Assembly (NCBI RefSeq): GCF_000384315.1
Contig: NZ_ARVW01000001.1
Span: forward strand, 2,861,746-2,925,745
DNA length: 64,000 nucleotides
Direction: 5' to 3'
Source of the DNA: Amycolatopsis nigrescens CSC17Ta-90
GTDB lineage: Bacteria > Actinomycetota > Actinomycetes > Mycobacteriales > Pseudonocardiaceae
The notes below the pieces were generated by a model. That model was given only the letters and a program-made list of their open reading frames with translations, was not told where the DNA came from and made no database searches. Positions within the stretch are counted from its first letter, which is position 1. Each line of letters begins with the position of its first letter. Below are positions 26,020 to 35,543 of the stretch, in pieces. A program made the position numbers and the translations under genes.

Positions 26020-29000
26020 ATGCGAACTCGGCACATTCCGCGAACCAGGCGTCAGGTTTTCGCGTTGCTCATCGCCGTACTGGCCGCCGCCGGGCTGATC
26101 GTGCTGCCACCGGTCACCGCCACCGCCGCCGTCTGCGCGAACAAGATCGCCTGCGAGAACGAGAAACCGGGCGACCCCGACTGGATCGTGGCCGCGATCG
26201 ACGACTCGATCCTCGGCTTCACCAACGACATCAGCTACGCGCCGGGCAACACGGTCAACTTCAAGGTCAAGACCACCGCCAGCTCGTACGACATCAAGAT
26301 CTACCGGCTCGGCTACTACGGCGGTGACGGTGCCCGGCTGGTGAAGACGCTGACCCACACCGGCACCCAGAACCAGCCGGACTGCCTCACTCCGGACCCG
26401 GCGACCGGGCTGCTGGACTGCGGCAACTGGGCCAACTCGGCCAGCTGGACGGTGCCCGCCGACGCGGTCTCCGGCCTCTACTACGCGATCCTGCACCGCA
26501 ACGACACCCAGGGCGAGAGCGAGGTCGTGTTCATCGTCCGCGACGACGCGAGCCACTCCGACATCCTGTTCCAGACCTCGGACGCCACCTGGCAGGCCTA
26601 CAACAACTACGGCAACGGCCCCAACCCGATCCAGGGCAACAGCCTCTACAGCGGCAGCGCCAACGGCAACGGCGGCTCCGCGTTCAAGGTCAGCTACAAC
26701 CGGCCGCTGATCGGCGGGGAGACCGAGAACTTCATCTTCAACGCGGAGTACCCGATGCTGAAGTTCATGGAGGCCAACGGTTTCGACCTGTCCTACAGCA
26801 CCGATGTGGACACCGCGCGGCGCGGGAACCTGATCACCAACCACAAGGTCTTCATGCCGGTCGGGCACGACGAGTACTGGTCCAACGAACAGCGGGTCAA
26901 CGTGGAGAACGCCCGCGCGGCCGGGGTGAACCTGGCCTTCATGAGCGGGAACGACATCTTCTGGAAGACCCGCTGGGAGAACAGCTCCGACTCCTCGCAC
27001 ACGCCGTGGCGCACCATGGTCAGCTACAAGGAGACCAAGGCCGGCCAGATCGACCCGAACGCGCAGTGGACCGGCACCTGGCGGGACCCGAGGTTCAGCC
27101 CGCCCAAGGACGGTGGACGGCCGGAGAACGCGCTGCTCGGCCAGATCTTCACGGTCAACGGCGTGCGCAAGGACTCGCTGAGCGTGCCGTCGGCGTACGG
27201 GAAGATGCGGCTCTGGCGCCACACCGACCTCGCCTCGATGCCGGCCAACTCCAGCTACACCTTCCAGCCCGGCACCCTCGGCTACGAGTGGGACACCGTG
27301 GAGGACAACGGTTTCCAGCCTCCCGGGGTCGGCCAGCTCTCGCGCACCACGGTCACCATGAACGACGGCGACTACGTGCTGCAGAACCACGGCGACGTCT
27401 ACGCGCCCGGCACCAAGACGCACGCGCTGACCCTGTACCGCTACCAGCCCAGCGGCGCGCTGGTGTTCGCCGCCGGCACCGTGCAGTGGGGCTGGGGTGT
27501 CGAGGACGAACATCTTTTTGCAGGCCAAGACCCCGTCCCGAGCTCGGACATCCGGATGAAGCAGGCCACCGTCAACCTGATGGCCGACATGGACGCGCAG
27601 CCGGCCACCCTGCGGCCCGGCCTGGTGCGGGCCACCAAGACCACCGACACCGCCCCGCCGTCGGTGACCATCGGCAGCACCCCGTCGCCGACCGTGGCCG
27701 CGCAGTACCAGCTCACCGGCACCGTCGGCGACGCCGCGGGCCGGGTCTCCGGGGTCGAGGTCTCGGTGGACAACGGCGCGAGCTGGCACCCGGCGAACTG
27801 GCCCGCTGGCAGCGGGAGCTGGAGCTACTCGTTCACCCCGGCGAACTCGGGACCGGTCACCTTCAAGGTGCGCGCGGTGGACGACTCGGCGAACCTGTCC
27901 CCCGAGGTCAGCCGCGCGGTCACGGTGAACCCCCGGCCCTGCCCGTGCAGCATCTGGACCAGCACCGCCACCCCGACCACCCCGTCCGCGAACGACAGCA
28001 GCGCGCTGGAGCTCGGCGTCCGGTTCAAGGCCGACGCGGACGGCTACATCCGCGGGGTGAAGTTCTACAAGGGCACCGGCAACTCCGGCACGCACACCGG
28101 CTCGCTGTGGAGCACCGACGGCACCCAGATCGCCACCGGCACCTTCACCGGCGAATCCGCGGAAGGCTGGCAGACGCTGACCTTCCCGACGTCGGTTCCG
28201 GTCACCGCGAACACCACCTACATCGCCTCGTACCACACCAACACCGGGCACTACTCGGCCGACAGCGGCTACTTCGCCGGTGCGGACAGCGGCCTGGAAC
28301 CGCTGACCGCGCCGAGGAGCACGACCGCCGAGCCGAACGGGGTCTACAAGGTCGGCGCCTCCGGCTTCCCGGACCGCAGCTTCGGCGACACGAACTACTG
28401 GGTGGACGTGGTGTTCGGCTACGACCCCGGCCCGGACACCCGGGCCCCGCTGGTCGCCGCCACCACCCCGGGTTCCGGGCAGTCCAGCGTGGCGTTGTCC
28501 GCCACCCCCTCGGTGACCTTCGACGAGCCGATCTCGCCCAGCTCGCTGCAGCTCACCCTGACCGGCCCGGGCGGCCCGGTGCTGGGCACCGCGGCGCTGT
28601 CCGCCAACGGCAGGACGGCCACCTTCACGCCGAGCCAGCCGCTGGCCAGCGGCACCAGCTACACGGTTTCCGTGCGAGCGTCGGACACCGCGGGCAACGC
28701 GCTGCCGAACCAGCCCTACAGCTGGCCGTTCAAGACCGGGAGCCCGCGCCCGGCCGGCTGCCCCTGCACGATCTGGGACGAGTTCACCAGCCCGGCCACA
28801 CCATCGGTGCAGGACAGCGCGGTCGAAGTGGGCACCAAGGTCCGCTTCGACAGCCGCGGCCAGGTGCTCGGCATCCGGTTCTACAAGGGCCCCGGCAACA
28901 CCGGCACGCACACCGGCTCGCTGTGGTCGGCCAACGGCACCCGAATGGCCACCGGCACCTTCAGCGGCGAGTCGGCCAGCGGCTGGCAGACGCTGAACTT

Positions 29001-30051
29001 CGCGGCACCGGTGGACGTGCAGTCCGGCACCACCTACACCGTGTCCTACTACGCGCCGAACGGCGGCTACGCGACCACCGCGGGCTACTTCGGTGGCGGC
29101 GGCGCGGACTACAACGCGCTGCACGCGCTCGCCAACGGGGTGGACGGCGGCAACGGCGTCTACCGCTACGGCACCGGCGGCGGCTTCCCGTCGAACTCCT
29201 ACAACGCCGGCAACTACTGGGTCGACGTGCTCTGGCAGCCCGGCGCGAACGGCGACAGCACGCCGCCGAACGTGACCTCGACCAACCCGGCCGGCGGCGC
29301 CACCGGCTTCCCCGGCACCGCGCCGCTCACCGTGGCCTTCAACGAGCCGGTGGACCTGGCCAGCACGCAGTTCGCGCTGACCGACTCCGGTGGCGCCAAG
29401 CTCACCGGCAACGCGACCCTGTCCGCGGACCAGCGGACGCTCACCTGGACCCCGTCCGCGCGGCTCTCCGCGGGCGCCACCTACAGCGCGAGCGTCAAGA
29501 TCGCGGACGTGAACGGCAACCTGATGCCGGCCGCGACCACCTGGTCGTTCCAGACCTCCGGCACCCAGACCTGCCCGTGCACGCTGTTCAGCGCGGCCAC
29601 CGTGCCGACCGAGCCGTCCACCAACGACGCGGGCAACTACGAACTCGGGGTCCGGTTCACCAGCTCTACCGGCGGTTCGGTGACCGGGGTGAAGTTCTAC
29701 AAGGGCACCGGCAACACCGGCACGCACACCGGCTCGCTGTGGACGTCCGGCGGGCAGCTGCTGGCCACCGGCACCTTCACCGGGGAAACCGCGACCGGCT
29801 GGCAGACGCTCACCTTCGCCGCACCGGTACCGATCGTCGCCGGGCAGAGCTACGTGGCGTCCTACACCGCGCCGAACGGGCGCTACTCCTCCGACGGCGG
29901 CTATTTCCAGCGCACCTCGGTGACCAGCTCGCCGCTCACCGCACCGGCCACCGGCCCAGGGGTGCCGAACGGTGTCTACCACGTCGGCCCCGGCTTCCCG
30001 AGCGCCACCTACCAGGGCGGCAACTACTGGGTGGACGTGATCCTCGGATGA
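26020..30051 (+). CDS. Large secreted protein: N,N-dimethylformamidase-like domain plus three DUF4082 modules
   Basis: 1343 residues. Signal peptide (RRQVFALLIAVLAAAGLIVLPPVTATAA), an N,N-dimethylformamidase beta-subunit-like domain (about 40-540, with YRLGYYGGDGAR and MPVGHDEYWSNEQR), an Ig-like domain (about 545-640), then DUF4082 / Big_5-type Ig / DUF4082 / Big_5 / DUF4082 (about 642-802, 807-907, 912-1072, 1081-1180, 1185-1343). Each DUF4082 begins with CPC and contains VKFYKG(T/P)GN and THTGSLW. The architecture suggests a surface glycan-binding or amide/ester-cleaving protein exported with the polymer. ATG at 26020 (GGAG upstream) is preferred; a GTG at 25957 has the stronger GGAGGGT site but gives an unusually long signal n-region. 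Confidence 0.82.
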   Translation: MRTRHIPRTRRQVFALLIAVLAAAGLIVLPPVTATAAVCANKIACENEKPGDPDWIVAAIDDSILGFTNDISYAPGNTVNFKVKTTASSYDIKIYRLGYYGGDGARLVKTLTHTGTQNQPDCLTPDPATGLLDCGNWANSASWTVPADAVSGLYYAILHRNDTQGESEVVFIVRDDASHSDILFQTSDATWQAYNNYGNGPNPIQGNSLYSGSANGNGGSAFKVSYNRPLIGGETENFIFNAEYPMLKFMEANGFDLSYSTDVDTARRGNLITNHKVFMPVGHDEYWSNEQRVNVENARAAGVNLAFMSGNDIFWKTRWENSSDSSHTPWRTMVSYKETKAGQIDPNAQWTGTWRDPRFSPPKDGGRPENALLGQIFTVNGVRKDSLSVPSAYGKMRLWRHTDLASMPANSSYTFQPGTLGYEWDTVEDNGFQPPGVGQLSRTTVTMNDGDYVLQNHGDVYAPGTKTHALTLYRYQPSGALVFAAGTVQWGWGVEDEHLFAGQDPVPSSDIRMKQATVNLMADMDAQPATLRPGLVRATKTTDTAPPSVTIGSTPSPTVAAQYQLTGTVGDAAGRVSGVEVSVDNGASWHPANWPAGSGSWSYSFTPANSGPVTFKVRAVDDSANLSPEVSRAVTVNPRPCPCSIWTSTATPTTPSANDSSALELGVRFKADADGYIRGVKFYKGTGNSGTHTGSLWSTDGTQIATGTFTGESAEGWQTLTFPTSVPVTANTTYIASYHTNTGHYSADSGYFAGADSGLEPLTAPRSTTAEPNGVYKVGASGFPDRSFGDTNYWVDVVFGYDPGPDTRAPLVAATTPGSGQSSVALSATPSVTFDEPISPSSLQLTLTGPGGPVLGTAALSANGRTATFTPSQPLASGTSYTVSVRASDTAGNALPNQPYSWPFKTGSPRPAGCPCTIWDEFTSPATPSVQDSAVEVGTKVRFDSRGQVLGIRFYKGPGNTGTHTGSLWSANGTRMATGTFSGESASGWQTLNFAAPVDVQSGTTYTVSYYAPNGGYATTAGYFGGGGADYNALHALANGVDGGNGVYRYGTGGGFPSNSYNAGNYWVDVLWQPGANGDSTPPNVTSTNPAGGATGFPGTAPLTVAFNEPVDLASTQFALTDSGGAKLTGNATLSADQRTLTWTPSARLSAGATYSASVKIADVNGNLMPAATTWSFQTSGTQTCPCTLFSAATVPTEPSTNDAGNYELGVRFTSSTGGSVTGVKFYKGTGNTGTHTGSLWTSGGQLLATGTFTGETATGWQTLTFAAPVPIVAGQSYVASYTAPNGRYSSDGGYFQRTSVTSSPLTAPATGPGVPNGVYHVGPGFPSATYQGGNYWVDVILG
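28055..29754 (+). repeat. Internal DNA repeats encoding DUF4082 cores
   Basis: Three near-identical stretches of about 55 bases, starting near 28062, 28878 and 29692, encode the (V/I)(K/R)FYKG...THTGSLW core of the three DUF4082 modules. The DNA identity is higher than the surrounding module identity, suggesting recent module duplication or gene conversion. Confidence 0.7.
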
Positions 30052-30065
30052 CCGCCCTTCCGGCC

Positions 30066-30122
30066 AATGCAGCGAAGGCCACCTTCGCTGCATTGAACGC
30101 AGGCAAGGTGGCCTTCGCTGCA
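30066..30122 (+). terminator. Two mutually exclusive hairpins after the secreted-protein gene
   Basis: Perfect 13-bp stem AATGCAGCGAAGG (30066-30078) with its complement at 30082-30094, overlapping an alternative perfect 18-bp stem of 30068-30085 with 30105-30122. It lies between the stop at 30051 and the next start at 30142, so it can act as a terminator or attenuator before the glycosyltransferase operon. Confidence 0.6.
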
Positions 30123-30141
30123 TCCGTCCGGAGGTGGGCGG

Positions 30142-31284
30142 ATGAGTAGGCCGCTGGTGGTGATGGCGGCGGGGGCGAGCTGGGACGGGGTGAAGGGGTC
30201 CGAGCGCCAGCTCGCCGAGGCGCTCACCCGGCACGCCGACGTGCTATGGGTGGATCCGCCGGTTTCGCCTGTCACCAAAGGAAAGCGGCGGTGGTGGCCG
30301 CGGCTGGAGGCGATCTCGCCGGACCTGCGCCGGTTCTCGCCGCTCGGCCCGCCCGGCTGGACCCGGCCCGGGATGCGCACGCTGACCTGGCCGATGGTGC
30401 GGGCCCAGATCCACTGGATCCTGCGCTGGGTGGACCGGCGCCCGGACGTGTTCGTCGCCTGCACCCAGCACGACCTGCTCGGCTTCTGGGGCGAGGACGT
30501 GCTGGACGTGCTCTACGGCACCGACGACTGGCTGGCCGGTGCGGCACTGCTGAACCAGGACCCGCGCCGGGTGGCGCGGCAGGAACGCACCGCGCTGGCG
30601 CGGGCGGACGTGGTGCTGGCCATCGGCCCGGAGCTGGCCGCGCGCTGGCGCGCGATCGGCGCCGAGCCGCACGAGTTCCCGAACGGCTGCGACACCGAGG
30701 CCTACCGGGACGTCCGGCACCGAACCCCGGCCCCGCTGCCGCCGGGGTTCGGTGCCCCGGTCGCCGGGCTGGTCGGTCAGCTCACCGAGCGGATCGACGT
30801 GACGCTGCTGGAGTCGGTGGCGGACAGCGGCGCGGGCCTGCTGCTGGTCGGCCCGCTGGACCCCGGCTGGCAGCCGGAGCGGGTCCGCGCGCTGCTGGCC
30901 AGGCCGAACGTGCACCACACCGGCGCGGTGCCGTTCGAGGAGCTTCCGCCGTGGTTCGCGCGGATGGACGTGGGGCTGACCCCGTACCGCGACTCGGCGT
31001 TCAACCGGGCGTCCTTCCCGCTGAAGACGATGGAGTACCTCGCGGCCGGGCTGCCGGTGGTCAGCACCGAACTGCCGGCCAGCAGGCGGCTGCGGGCGGA
31101 GACCGGCCAGGTGCTGCTCGCCACCGGCCCGGCCGAGTTCGCCGGCGCGGTGCACCGGGCGGCCGCGCTGAACCGCGACCCGGACGCGGTGGCGCAACGA
31201 AGGTCCGTCGCGGAACGACATTCCTGGCAGACCAGGGCCGCCGAGTTCACCACACTTACCAGAAAAGGGACTGATGCCCTGTGA
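30142..31284 (+). CDS. GT4-family glycosyltransferase
   Basis: 380 residues, GT-B fold. N-terminal SWDGVKGSERQLAEALTRHADVLWVDPP, middle YGTDDWLAGA and ADVVLAIGPEL, C-terminal PPWFARMDVGLTPYRDSAFNRASFPLKTMEYLAAGLPVVST, a GT4 nucleotide-sugar-binding region with Glu in TMEYLA. It is cytoplasmic and adds one sugar to the lipid-linked glycan. GGAGGTGGGCGG precedes the ATG, and the gene heads a six-gene operon, overlapping the next start (GTGA). Confidence 0.87.
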   Translation: MSRPLVVMAAGASWDGVKGSERQLAEALTRHADVLWVDPPVSPVTKGKRRWWPRLEAISPDLRRFSPLGPPGWTRPGMRTLTWPMVRAQIHWILRWVDRRPDVFVACTQHDLLGFWGEDVLDVLYGTDDWLAGAALLNQDPRRVARQERTALARADVVLAIGPELAARWRAIGAEPHEFPNGCDTEAYRDVRHRTPAPLPPGFGAPVAGLVGQLTERIDVTLLESVADSGAGLLLVGPLDPGWQPERVRALLARPNVHHTGAVPFEELPPWFARMDVGLTPYRDSAFNRASFPLKTMEYLAAGLPVVSTELPASRRLRAETGQVLLATGPAEFAGAVHRAAALNRDPDAVAQRRSVAERHSWQTRAAEFTTLTRKGTDAL

Positions 31285-32423
31285 TTCCCGTGATGCGGCC
31301 GCTGCTCGGGGACGAGGAGGCGCTGGCCGTCGCCGAGGTGGTGCGCTCGGGCTGGGTGGCGCAGGGCCCGCGGGTGGCCGAGTTCGAAGCCGCCTTCGCC
31401 GAGCGGATGGGCGCCGGGCACGGCATCGCGACGTCCTCCTGCACCACCGCCCTGCACCTCTCGCTGCACGTGCTCGGCATCGGGCCGGGTGACGAGGTCG
31501 TGGTGCCGTCGTTCTCCTTCATCGCCACCGCCAACGCGGTGCGCTACTGCGGCGCCACCCCGGTCTTCGCCGACGTGGACGCGACCACCGGCAACCTGAC
31601 CGCGGACACCGTCGCGGCCGTGCTGACCGCACGCACCAGGGCGGTGATCCTGGTGCACCAGGCCGGGGTGCCCGCCGACACCGCGGCAATCGAGGCGGTC
31701 TGCGGCGGGCTGCCGGTGGTCCAGGACGCGGCCTGCGCGGCCGGGTCCACCTACCGCGGCCGTCCGGCCGGCGCCGGGGCCTGGCTGGCGACCTGGTCGT
31801 TCCATCCGCGCAAGCTGATCACCACCGGCGAAGGCGGCATGATCACCACCGACGACGGGGTACTGGCCGCGCGGCTGCGGCGGCTGCGCGAGCACGGGAT
31901 GAGCGTCTCGGCGGCGGACCGGCACGCCGGCGGCGGCGCGGTGGTGGAGGCCTACACCGAGACCGGGTTCAACTTCCGGCTCACCGACATCCAGGCCGCG
32001 CTTGGCCTGGTGCAGCTGAAGCGGCTGGACGGGATCGTCGCGCGGCGGCGGGAGCTGGCCGCGCGCTACCGGCTCCTTCTGTCCGAAGTGGACGGTCTGC
32101 GGGCGGTGGCCGACCCGCCGTACGGCACTACGAACTACCAGTCGTTCTGGGTGCTGTTGGACGAACGGATCGAGATTTCCCGCAACGACCTGCTCGCCGC
32201 GCTGGCCGCCGGTGGCGTGTCCGCCCGGCGCGGCATCATGGCCGCGCACACCGAACCCGCCTACGCCGGCCACCCGCACGCCCCGCTGCCGGTCACCGAG
32301 TTGCTCACCTCCCGCTCGGTCATCCTTCCCCTGCACCACGAGCTTTCCGCCGCCGACCAGGACCGCGTCGTCCAGGAGCTGAAGGACGCCGTCACGGCGA
32401 AGACGTACGGAGCAGCGAAGTGA
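31281..32423 (+). CDS. DegT/DnrJ/EryC1 sugar aminotransferase
   Basis: 380 residues of the PLP-dependent DegT family: SSCTTALHLSLHVLGIGPGDEVVVPSFSF, the cofactor region VQDAACAAGS, and the PLP Lys in SFHPRKLITTGEGG. It transaminates a keto-sugar nucleotide. The next gene is a PglD/NeuD-type acyltransferase overlapping by four bases, so product and enzyme form an aminotransferase-acyltransferase module as in bacillosamine or perosamine pathways. GTG start at 31281. Confidence 0.9.
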   Translation: MIPVMRPLLGDEEALAVAEVVRSGWVAQGPRVAEFEAAFAERMGAGHGIATSSCTTALHLSLHVLGIGPGDEVVVPSFSFIATANAVRYCGATPVFADVDATTGNLTADTVAAVLTARTRAVILVHQAGVPADTAAIEAVCGGLPVVQDAACAAGSTYRGRPAGAGAWLATWSFHPRKLITTGEGGMITTDDGVLAARLRRLREHGMSVSAADRHAGGGAVVEAYTETGFNFRLTDIQAALGLVQLKRLDGIVARRRELAARYRLLLSEVDGLRAVADPPYGTTNYQSFWVLLDERIEISRNDLLAALAAGGVSARRGIMAAHTEPAYAGHPHAPLPVTELLTSRSVILPLHHELSAADQDRVVQELKDAVTAKTYGAAK

Positions 32424-33154
32424 GCCCGCGGCCGATCCTGCTGGTGGGCGCCGGCGGGCTGGCCAGGGAAGCACTGGCCGCGCTGCGAGCCATGCCGGGC
32501 GAATGGCTGCCGCTGGGCGCGCTGGACGACAACGAGAGCAGGCACGGCACGCTGATCGACGGGCTGCCCGTGCTCGGCGGGACTCACCTGGTGCACGAGT
32601 ACCCCGAAGCCGGGGTGCTGGCGTGCGTGGCCAACGCACACCGCCCGGCCGGGCGCGCCGCCGTGGTCGAACGGCTGGACCTGCCGGTGGAACGCTGGGC
32701 GACGGTGGTGCACCCGGCCGCGTCGCTGGCGCCGGGCACCGCGCCGGGGCCGGGCACGCTGCTGCTGGCCGGGGTGGTGGTCACCGCGCCCCAGCGGATC
32801 GGCGCGCACGTGGTGGCCATGCCGCACGCGCTGATCACGCACGACGACCAGGTGGGCGAGTTCGTCACCATGGCAGGCCGCGCGACACTGGCCGGTGGTG
32901 TCCACATCGGACGGTGCGGTTATCTCGGCCAGGGCGCGATGGTCCGGGAGAACACCAAGATCGGCGCCGGCGCGGTGATCGGCATGGGCTCGGTGGTGCT
33001 CACCGACGTCCCGGCCGGTGAGGTCTGGGCCGGCGTACCTGCCAGGAGGCTTGCTCACAAGTCAGCGGACGGGGGCCGCCCTGAGCCTGCGAAGGGTGGC
33101 TCGTGGCCGCTGACTGCGAGTGACCTTGGAGATCCGGGCGAGGGCACACCGTGA
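32420..33154 (+). CDS. NeuD/PglD-family sugar acyltransferase
   Basis: 244 residues: PglD_N Rossmann-like part (ILLVGAGGLAREALAALRAM) and a left-handed beta-helix of hexapeptide repeats (IGAHVVAMPHALITHDDQVGEFVTMAGRATLAGGVHIGRCGYLGQGAMV), with His in HALITHDDQVGE where PglD uses its catalytic His. It N-acylates the amino sugar made by the preceding aminotransferase. A C-terminal tail of about 25 residues (SADGGRPEPAKGG) is extra and low-complexity. Confidence 0.88.
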   Translation: MSPRPILLVGAGGLAREALAALRAMPGEWLPLGALDDNESRHGTLIDGLPVLGGTHLVHEYPEAGVLACVANAHRPAGRAAVVERLDLPVERWATVVHPAASLAPGTAPGPGTLLLAGVVVTAPQRIGAHVVAMPHALITHDDQVGEFVTMAGRATLAGGVHIGRCGYLGQGAMVRENTKIGAGAVIGMGSVVLTDVPAGEVWAGVPARRLAHKSADGGRPEPAKGGSWPLTASDLGDPGEGTP

Positions 33155-33188
33155 GCAAGGCGACTCATGTGCGCAGGAGGTTGTCGAA

Positions 33189-34439
33189 GTGAGGATTCTG
33201 GTCTATCCGCACGCGATGGAGATCGGCGGTTCGCAGCTCAACGCGGTCCAGCTGGCCGGTGCCATCGCCGCCCGCGGCCATCACGTGGTGGTGCTCTCCG
33301 AACCCGGCCCGCTGGTCGACCTGATCTCCGACCTCGGCCTCGAGCACGTGGAGATCCCGCTGTCCCGGCGCCGGCCGTCCCCGGAGGTGATCGGCACGCT
33401 CGGCCGGGTGGTCCGCGAACGCGGGATCCACCTGGTGCACGGCTACGAGTGGCCGCCGGTGGTCGAGGCGCTGTTCGGTCCCGGCCTGCGGCACCGCACG
33501 GCGGTGCTGGGCACGGTGATGTCCATGTCGGTGGTGCCGTTCTTCCCGAAGACCGTGCCGCTGATCGTGGGCACCGAGCAGATCCGGGCGGCCGCGCTCG
33601 CCGCCGGGCACCGCCGGGTGACCCTGCTCGAACCGCCGGTGGACACCGATGCGGACGACTCGGCGCTCAGCGACGGCGCCGGTTTCCGCCGGGAGCACGG
33701 GATCGCGCCCGATGAAGTGCTGATCGCGATGGTCTGCCGGCTGGTGCCCGAGCTGAAGCTGGAGGGCCTGCTCGCTGCCTGTGACGCGGTGGGCGCGCTG
33801 GCCGAGGCCGGCCGTCCGGTGCGGCTGGCGATCGTCGGCGATGGCCGGTCCCGACCCGAGGTCGCCGAACGGGCCGCGCGGGCGAACGCGCTGGCGGGCC
33901 GGGAAGCGGTGCTGCTGACCGGCGAGGTCGCCGATCCCCGCCCCGCCTACGCCGCCACCGACGTGCTGGTCGGCCAGGGCGGGTCGGCCCTGCGGGGAAT
34001 GGCCTTCGGCTGCCCGCTGGTGGTGGTGGGCGAACAGGGTTTCAGCGAGCAGCTCACCCCGGAGAGCACGCCGCTGTTCCTGCGGCAGGGCTGGTACGGG
34101 GTGGGCGCCGGCTCGCTCGGCACCGGCGTGCCCGCGTTGCGGCTGGCACTGGAACGGCTGGTCGATTCGGCCGCCACCCGCCGGGAACTCGGCACCTATG
34201 CCCGTCGCCTGGTGCACGAACGGTTCAGCCTGCACCGCGCGGCCGAGCTCCAGGAGCGGGAGTACCTCACCGCGGTGGCCGAGCGGGTGCCGCTCGGGCC
34301 GCTGCTCACCGATCTGGCCCGCACCGGTGCCGGCGTGCTCACCAGCACCGCCCGCCGCAAGTACCAGCGCCGGCGCGGCACCCTCGCGACCGACGACGCC
34401 AACGCCCGCCCGCTGGCCGGGCCCGCCACGAACGCATAA
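33189..34439 (+). CDS. GT4-family glycosyltransferase
   Basis: 416 residues. N-terminal RILVYPHAMEIGGSQLNAVQLAGAIAARGHHVVVLSE is the GT4 acceptor-domain start; MVCRLVPELKLEGLLAACDAV and LAIVGDGRSRPEVA are the nucleotide-sugar domain. The usual E-x7-E region reads QGGSALRGMAFGCPLVVVGEQG, lacking the first Glu. A basic C-terminal tail (ARRKYQRRRG) may touch the membrane. The GTG at 33189 has AGGAGG eight bases upstream, so an in-frame extension to 33120 was rejected. Confidence 0.86.
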   Translation: MRILVYPHAMEIGGSQLNAVQLAGAIAARGHHVVVLSEPGPLVDLISDLGLEHVEIPLSRRRPSPEVIGTLGRVVRERGIHLVHGYEWPPVVEALFGPGLRHRTAVLGTVMSMSVVPFFPKTVPLIVGTEQIRAAALAAGHRRVTLLEPPVDTDADDSALSDGAGFRREHGIAPDEVLIAMVCRLVPELKLEGLLAACDAVGALAEAGRPVRLAIVGDGRSRPEVAERAARANALAGREAVLLTGEVADPRPAYAATDVLVGQGGSALRGMAFGCPLVVVGEQGFSEQLTPESTPLFLRQGWYGVGAGSLGTGVPALRLALERLVDSAATRRELGTYARRLVHERFSLHRAAELQEREYLTAVAERVPLGPLLTDLARTGAGVLTSTARRKYQRRRGTLATDDANARPLAGPATNA

Positions 34440-34448
34440 GGAGGCACA

Positions 34449-35543
34449 GTGCCCGGGATTCCTTTGGTAGACCTGGCCGTCCAGCACGACCAGGTGGCCG
34501 ACGAGGTGGCGCTCGGCTGGGCGGAAGTGCTGAAGGCGACGTCGTTCGTCGGCGGGCCGCAGGTTTCCGCCTTCGAGCAGGAGTTCGCCGAGTTCTGCCG
34601 GGTCGCGCACTGCGTCGGCGTCGGCAACGGCACGGACGCGGTGGAGCTGGCGCTGCGCGCGTTGCGGATCGGTCCCGGCGACGAGTGCGTGCTGCCGGCC
34701 AACACCTTCATCGCCACCGCCGAGGCGGTGGCCAGGACCGGCGCGAAACCGGTGCTGGTGGACTGCGACCCGGAGACCGCGCTGCTGGACGCGGACGCGG
34801 CGCGGGCCGCGGTCGGGCCGCGCACCAGGGCGATCGTGCCGGTGCACCTGTACGGGCAGCCGGCGCCGGTCGAGCTGCTCGACGGGCTCGGCGTGCCGGT
34901 GGTGGAGGACGCGGCGCAGGCACAGGGCGCGCGCCGGCACGGGGTGAGCGCCGGCGGGCTCGGTGACCTGGCGGCCACCAGCTTCTACCCTGGCAAGAAC
35001 CTCGGCGCGTACGGGGACGCCGGCGCGGTGCTGACCTGCGACGCGGAGTTCGCCGAGCGGGTCCGCTTGCTGCGGGCGCACGGGTCGCCGCGCAAGTACG
35101 AGCACGCCGAACTCGGCTTCAACAGCAGGCTGGACACGCTGCAGGCGGTGGTGCTCTCCGCGAAGCTGCGCCGCCTCGACGGCTGGAACGCGGCAAGGCG
35201 TGCGGCGGCCGTCCGGTACGACGCGCTGCTCGCGGACCTGCCCGAGGTGCGGCGGCCGGTGGTGCTGCCCGGCAACGAGCCGGTCTGGCATCTGTACGTG
35301 GTGCGGGTCGCCGAGCGGGACAGAGTCCTCGCGCAGCTGAACGCGGAGGGCATCGGGGCCGGCGTGCACTACCCCACCCCGCTGCACCTGACCGGCGCGT
35401 TCGGCTCGCTCGGCCACGCCGCCGGTTCGTTCCCGGTCACCGAGCGGCTGGCCGGGGAGATCCTGTCGCTGCCGCTGTTCCCGGAAATCACCGCCGCACA
35501 ACAAGAACGGGTGATCGACGTGCTTTCGGAGGCTGTTCGATGA
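34449..35543 (+). CDS. DegT-family aminotransferase (WbpE/WlbC-like)
   Basis: 364 residues: IPLVDLAVQHDQVADEV start, TSFVGGPQVSAFEQEFAEF, GNGTDAVELALRALRIGPGDECVLPANTFIATAEAV, and the PLP Lys in TSFYPGKNLGAYGDAGAV. This subgroup makes 3-amino sugars (UDP-GlcNAc3NA). It is coupled by ATGA to the WbpD-like acetyltransferase, and a WlbA-like dehydrogenase is at 23635. AAGGAGG precedes the GTG start at 34449. Confidence 0.9.
   Translation: MPGIPLVDLAVQHDQVADEVALGWAEVLKATSFVGGPQVSAFEQEFAEFCRVAHCVGVGNGTDAVELALRALRIGPGDECVLPANTFIATAEAVARTGAKPVLVDCDPETALLDADAARAAVGPRTRAIVPVHLYGQPAPVELLDGLGVPVVEDAAQAQGARRHGVSAGGLGDLAATSFYPGKNLGAYGDAGAVLTCDAEFAERVRLLRAHGSPRKYEHAELGFNSRLDTLQAVVLSAKLRRLDGWNAARRAAAVRYDALLADLPEVRRPVVLPGNEPVWHLYVVRVAERDRVLAQLNAEGIGAGVHYPTPLHLTGAFGSLGHAAGSFPVTERLAGEILSLPLFPEITAAQQERVIDVLSEAVR

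Noticed and set aside
28055..29754. CRISPR-like repeats
   Set aside because: The repeats are long, three in number, spaced about 815 bases and in frame inside a protein gene encoding DUF4082 modules.
25927..30234. 1435-codon open frame on the minus strand opposite the large secreted protein
   Set aside because: It is rich in Arg/Gly/Val/Ala/His with no domain, arises from GC-biased third positions of the forward gene, and the forward frame has clear domains and a signal peptide.
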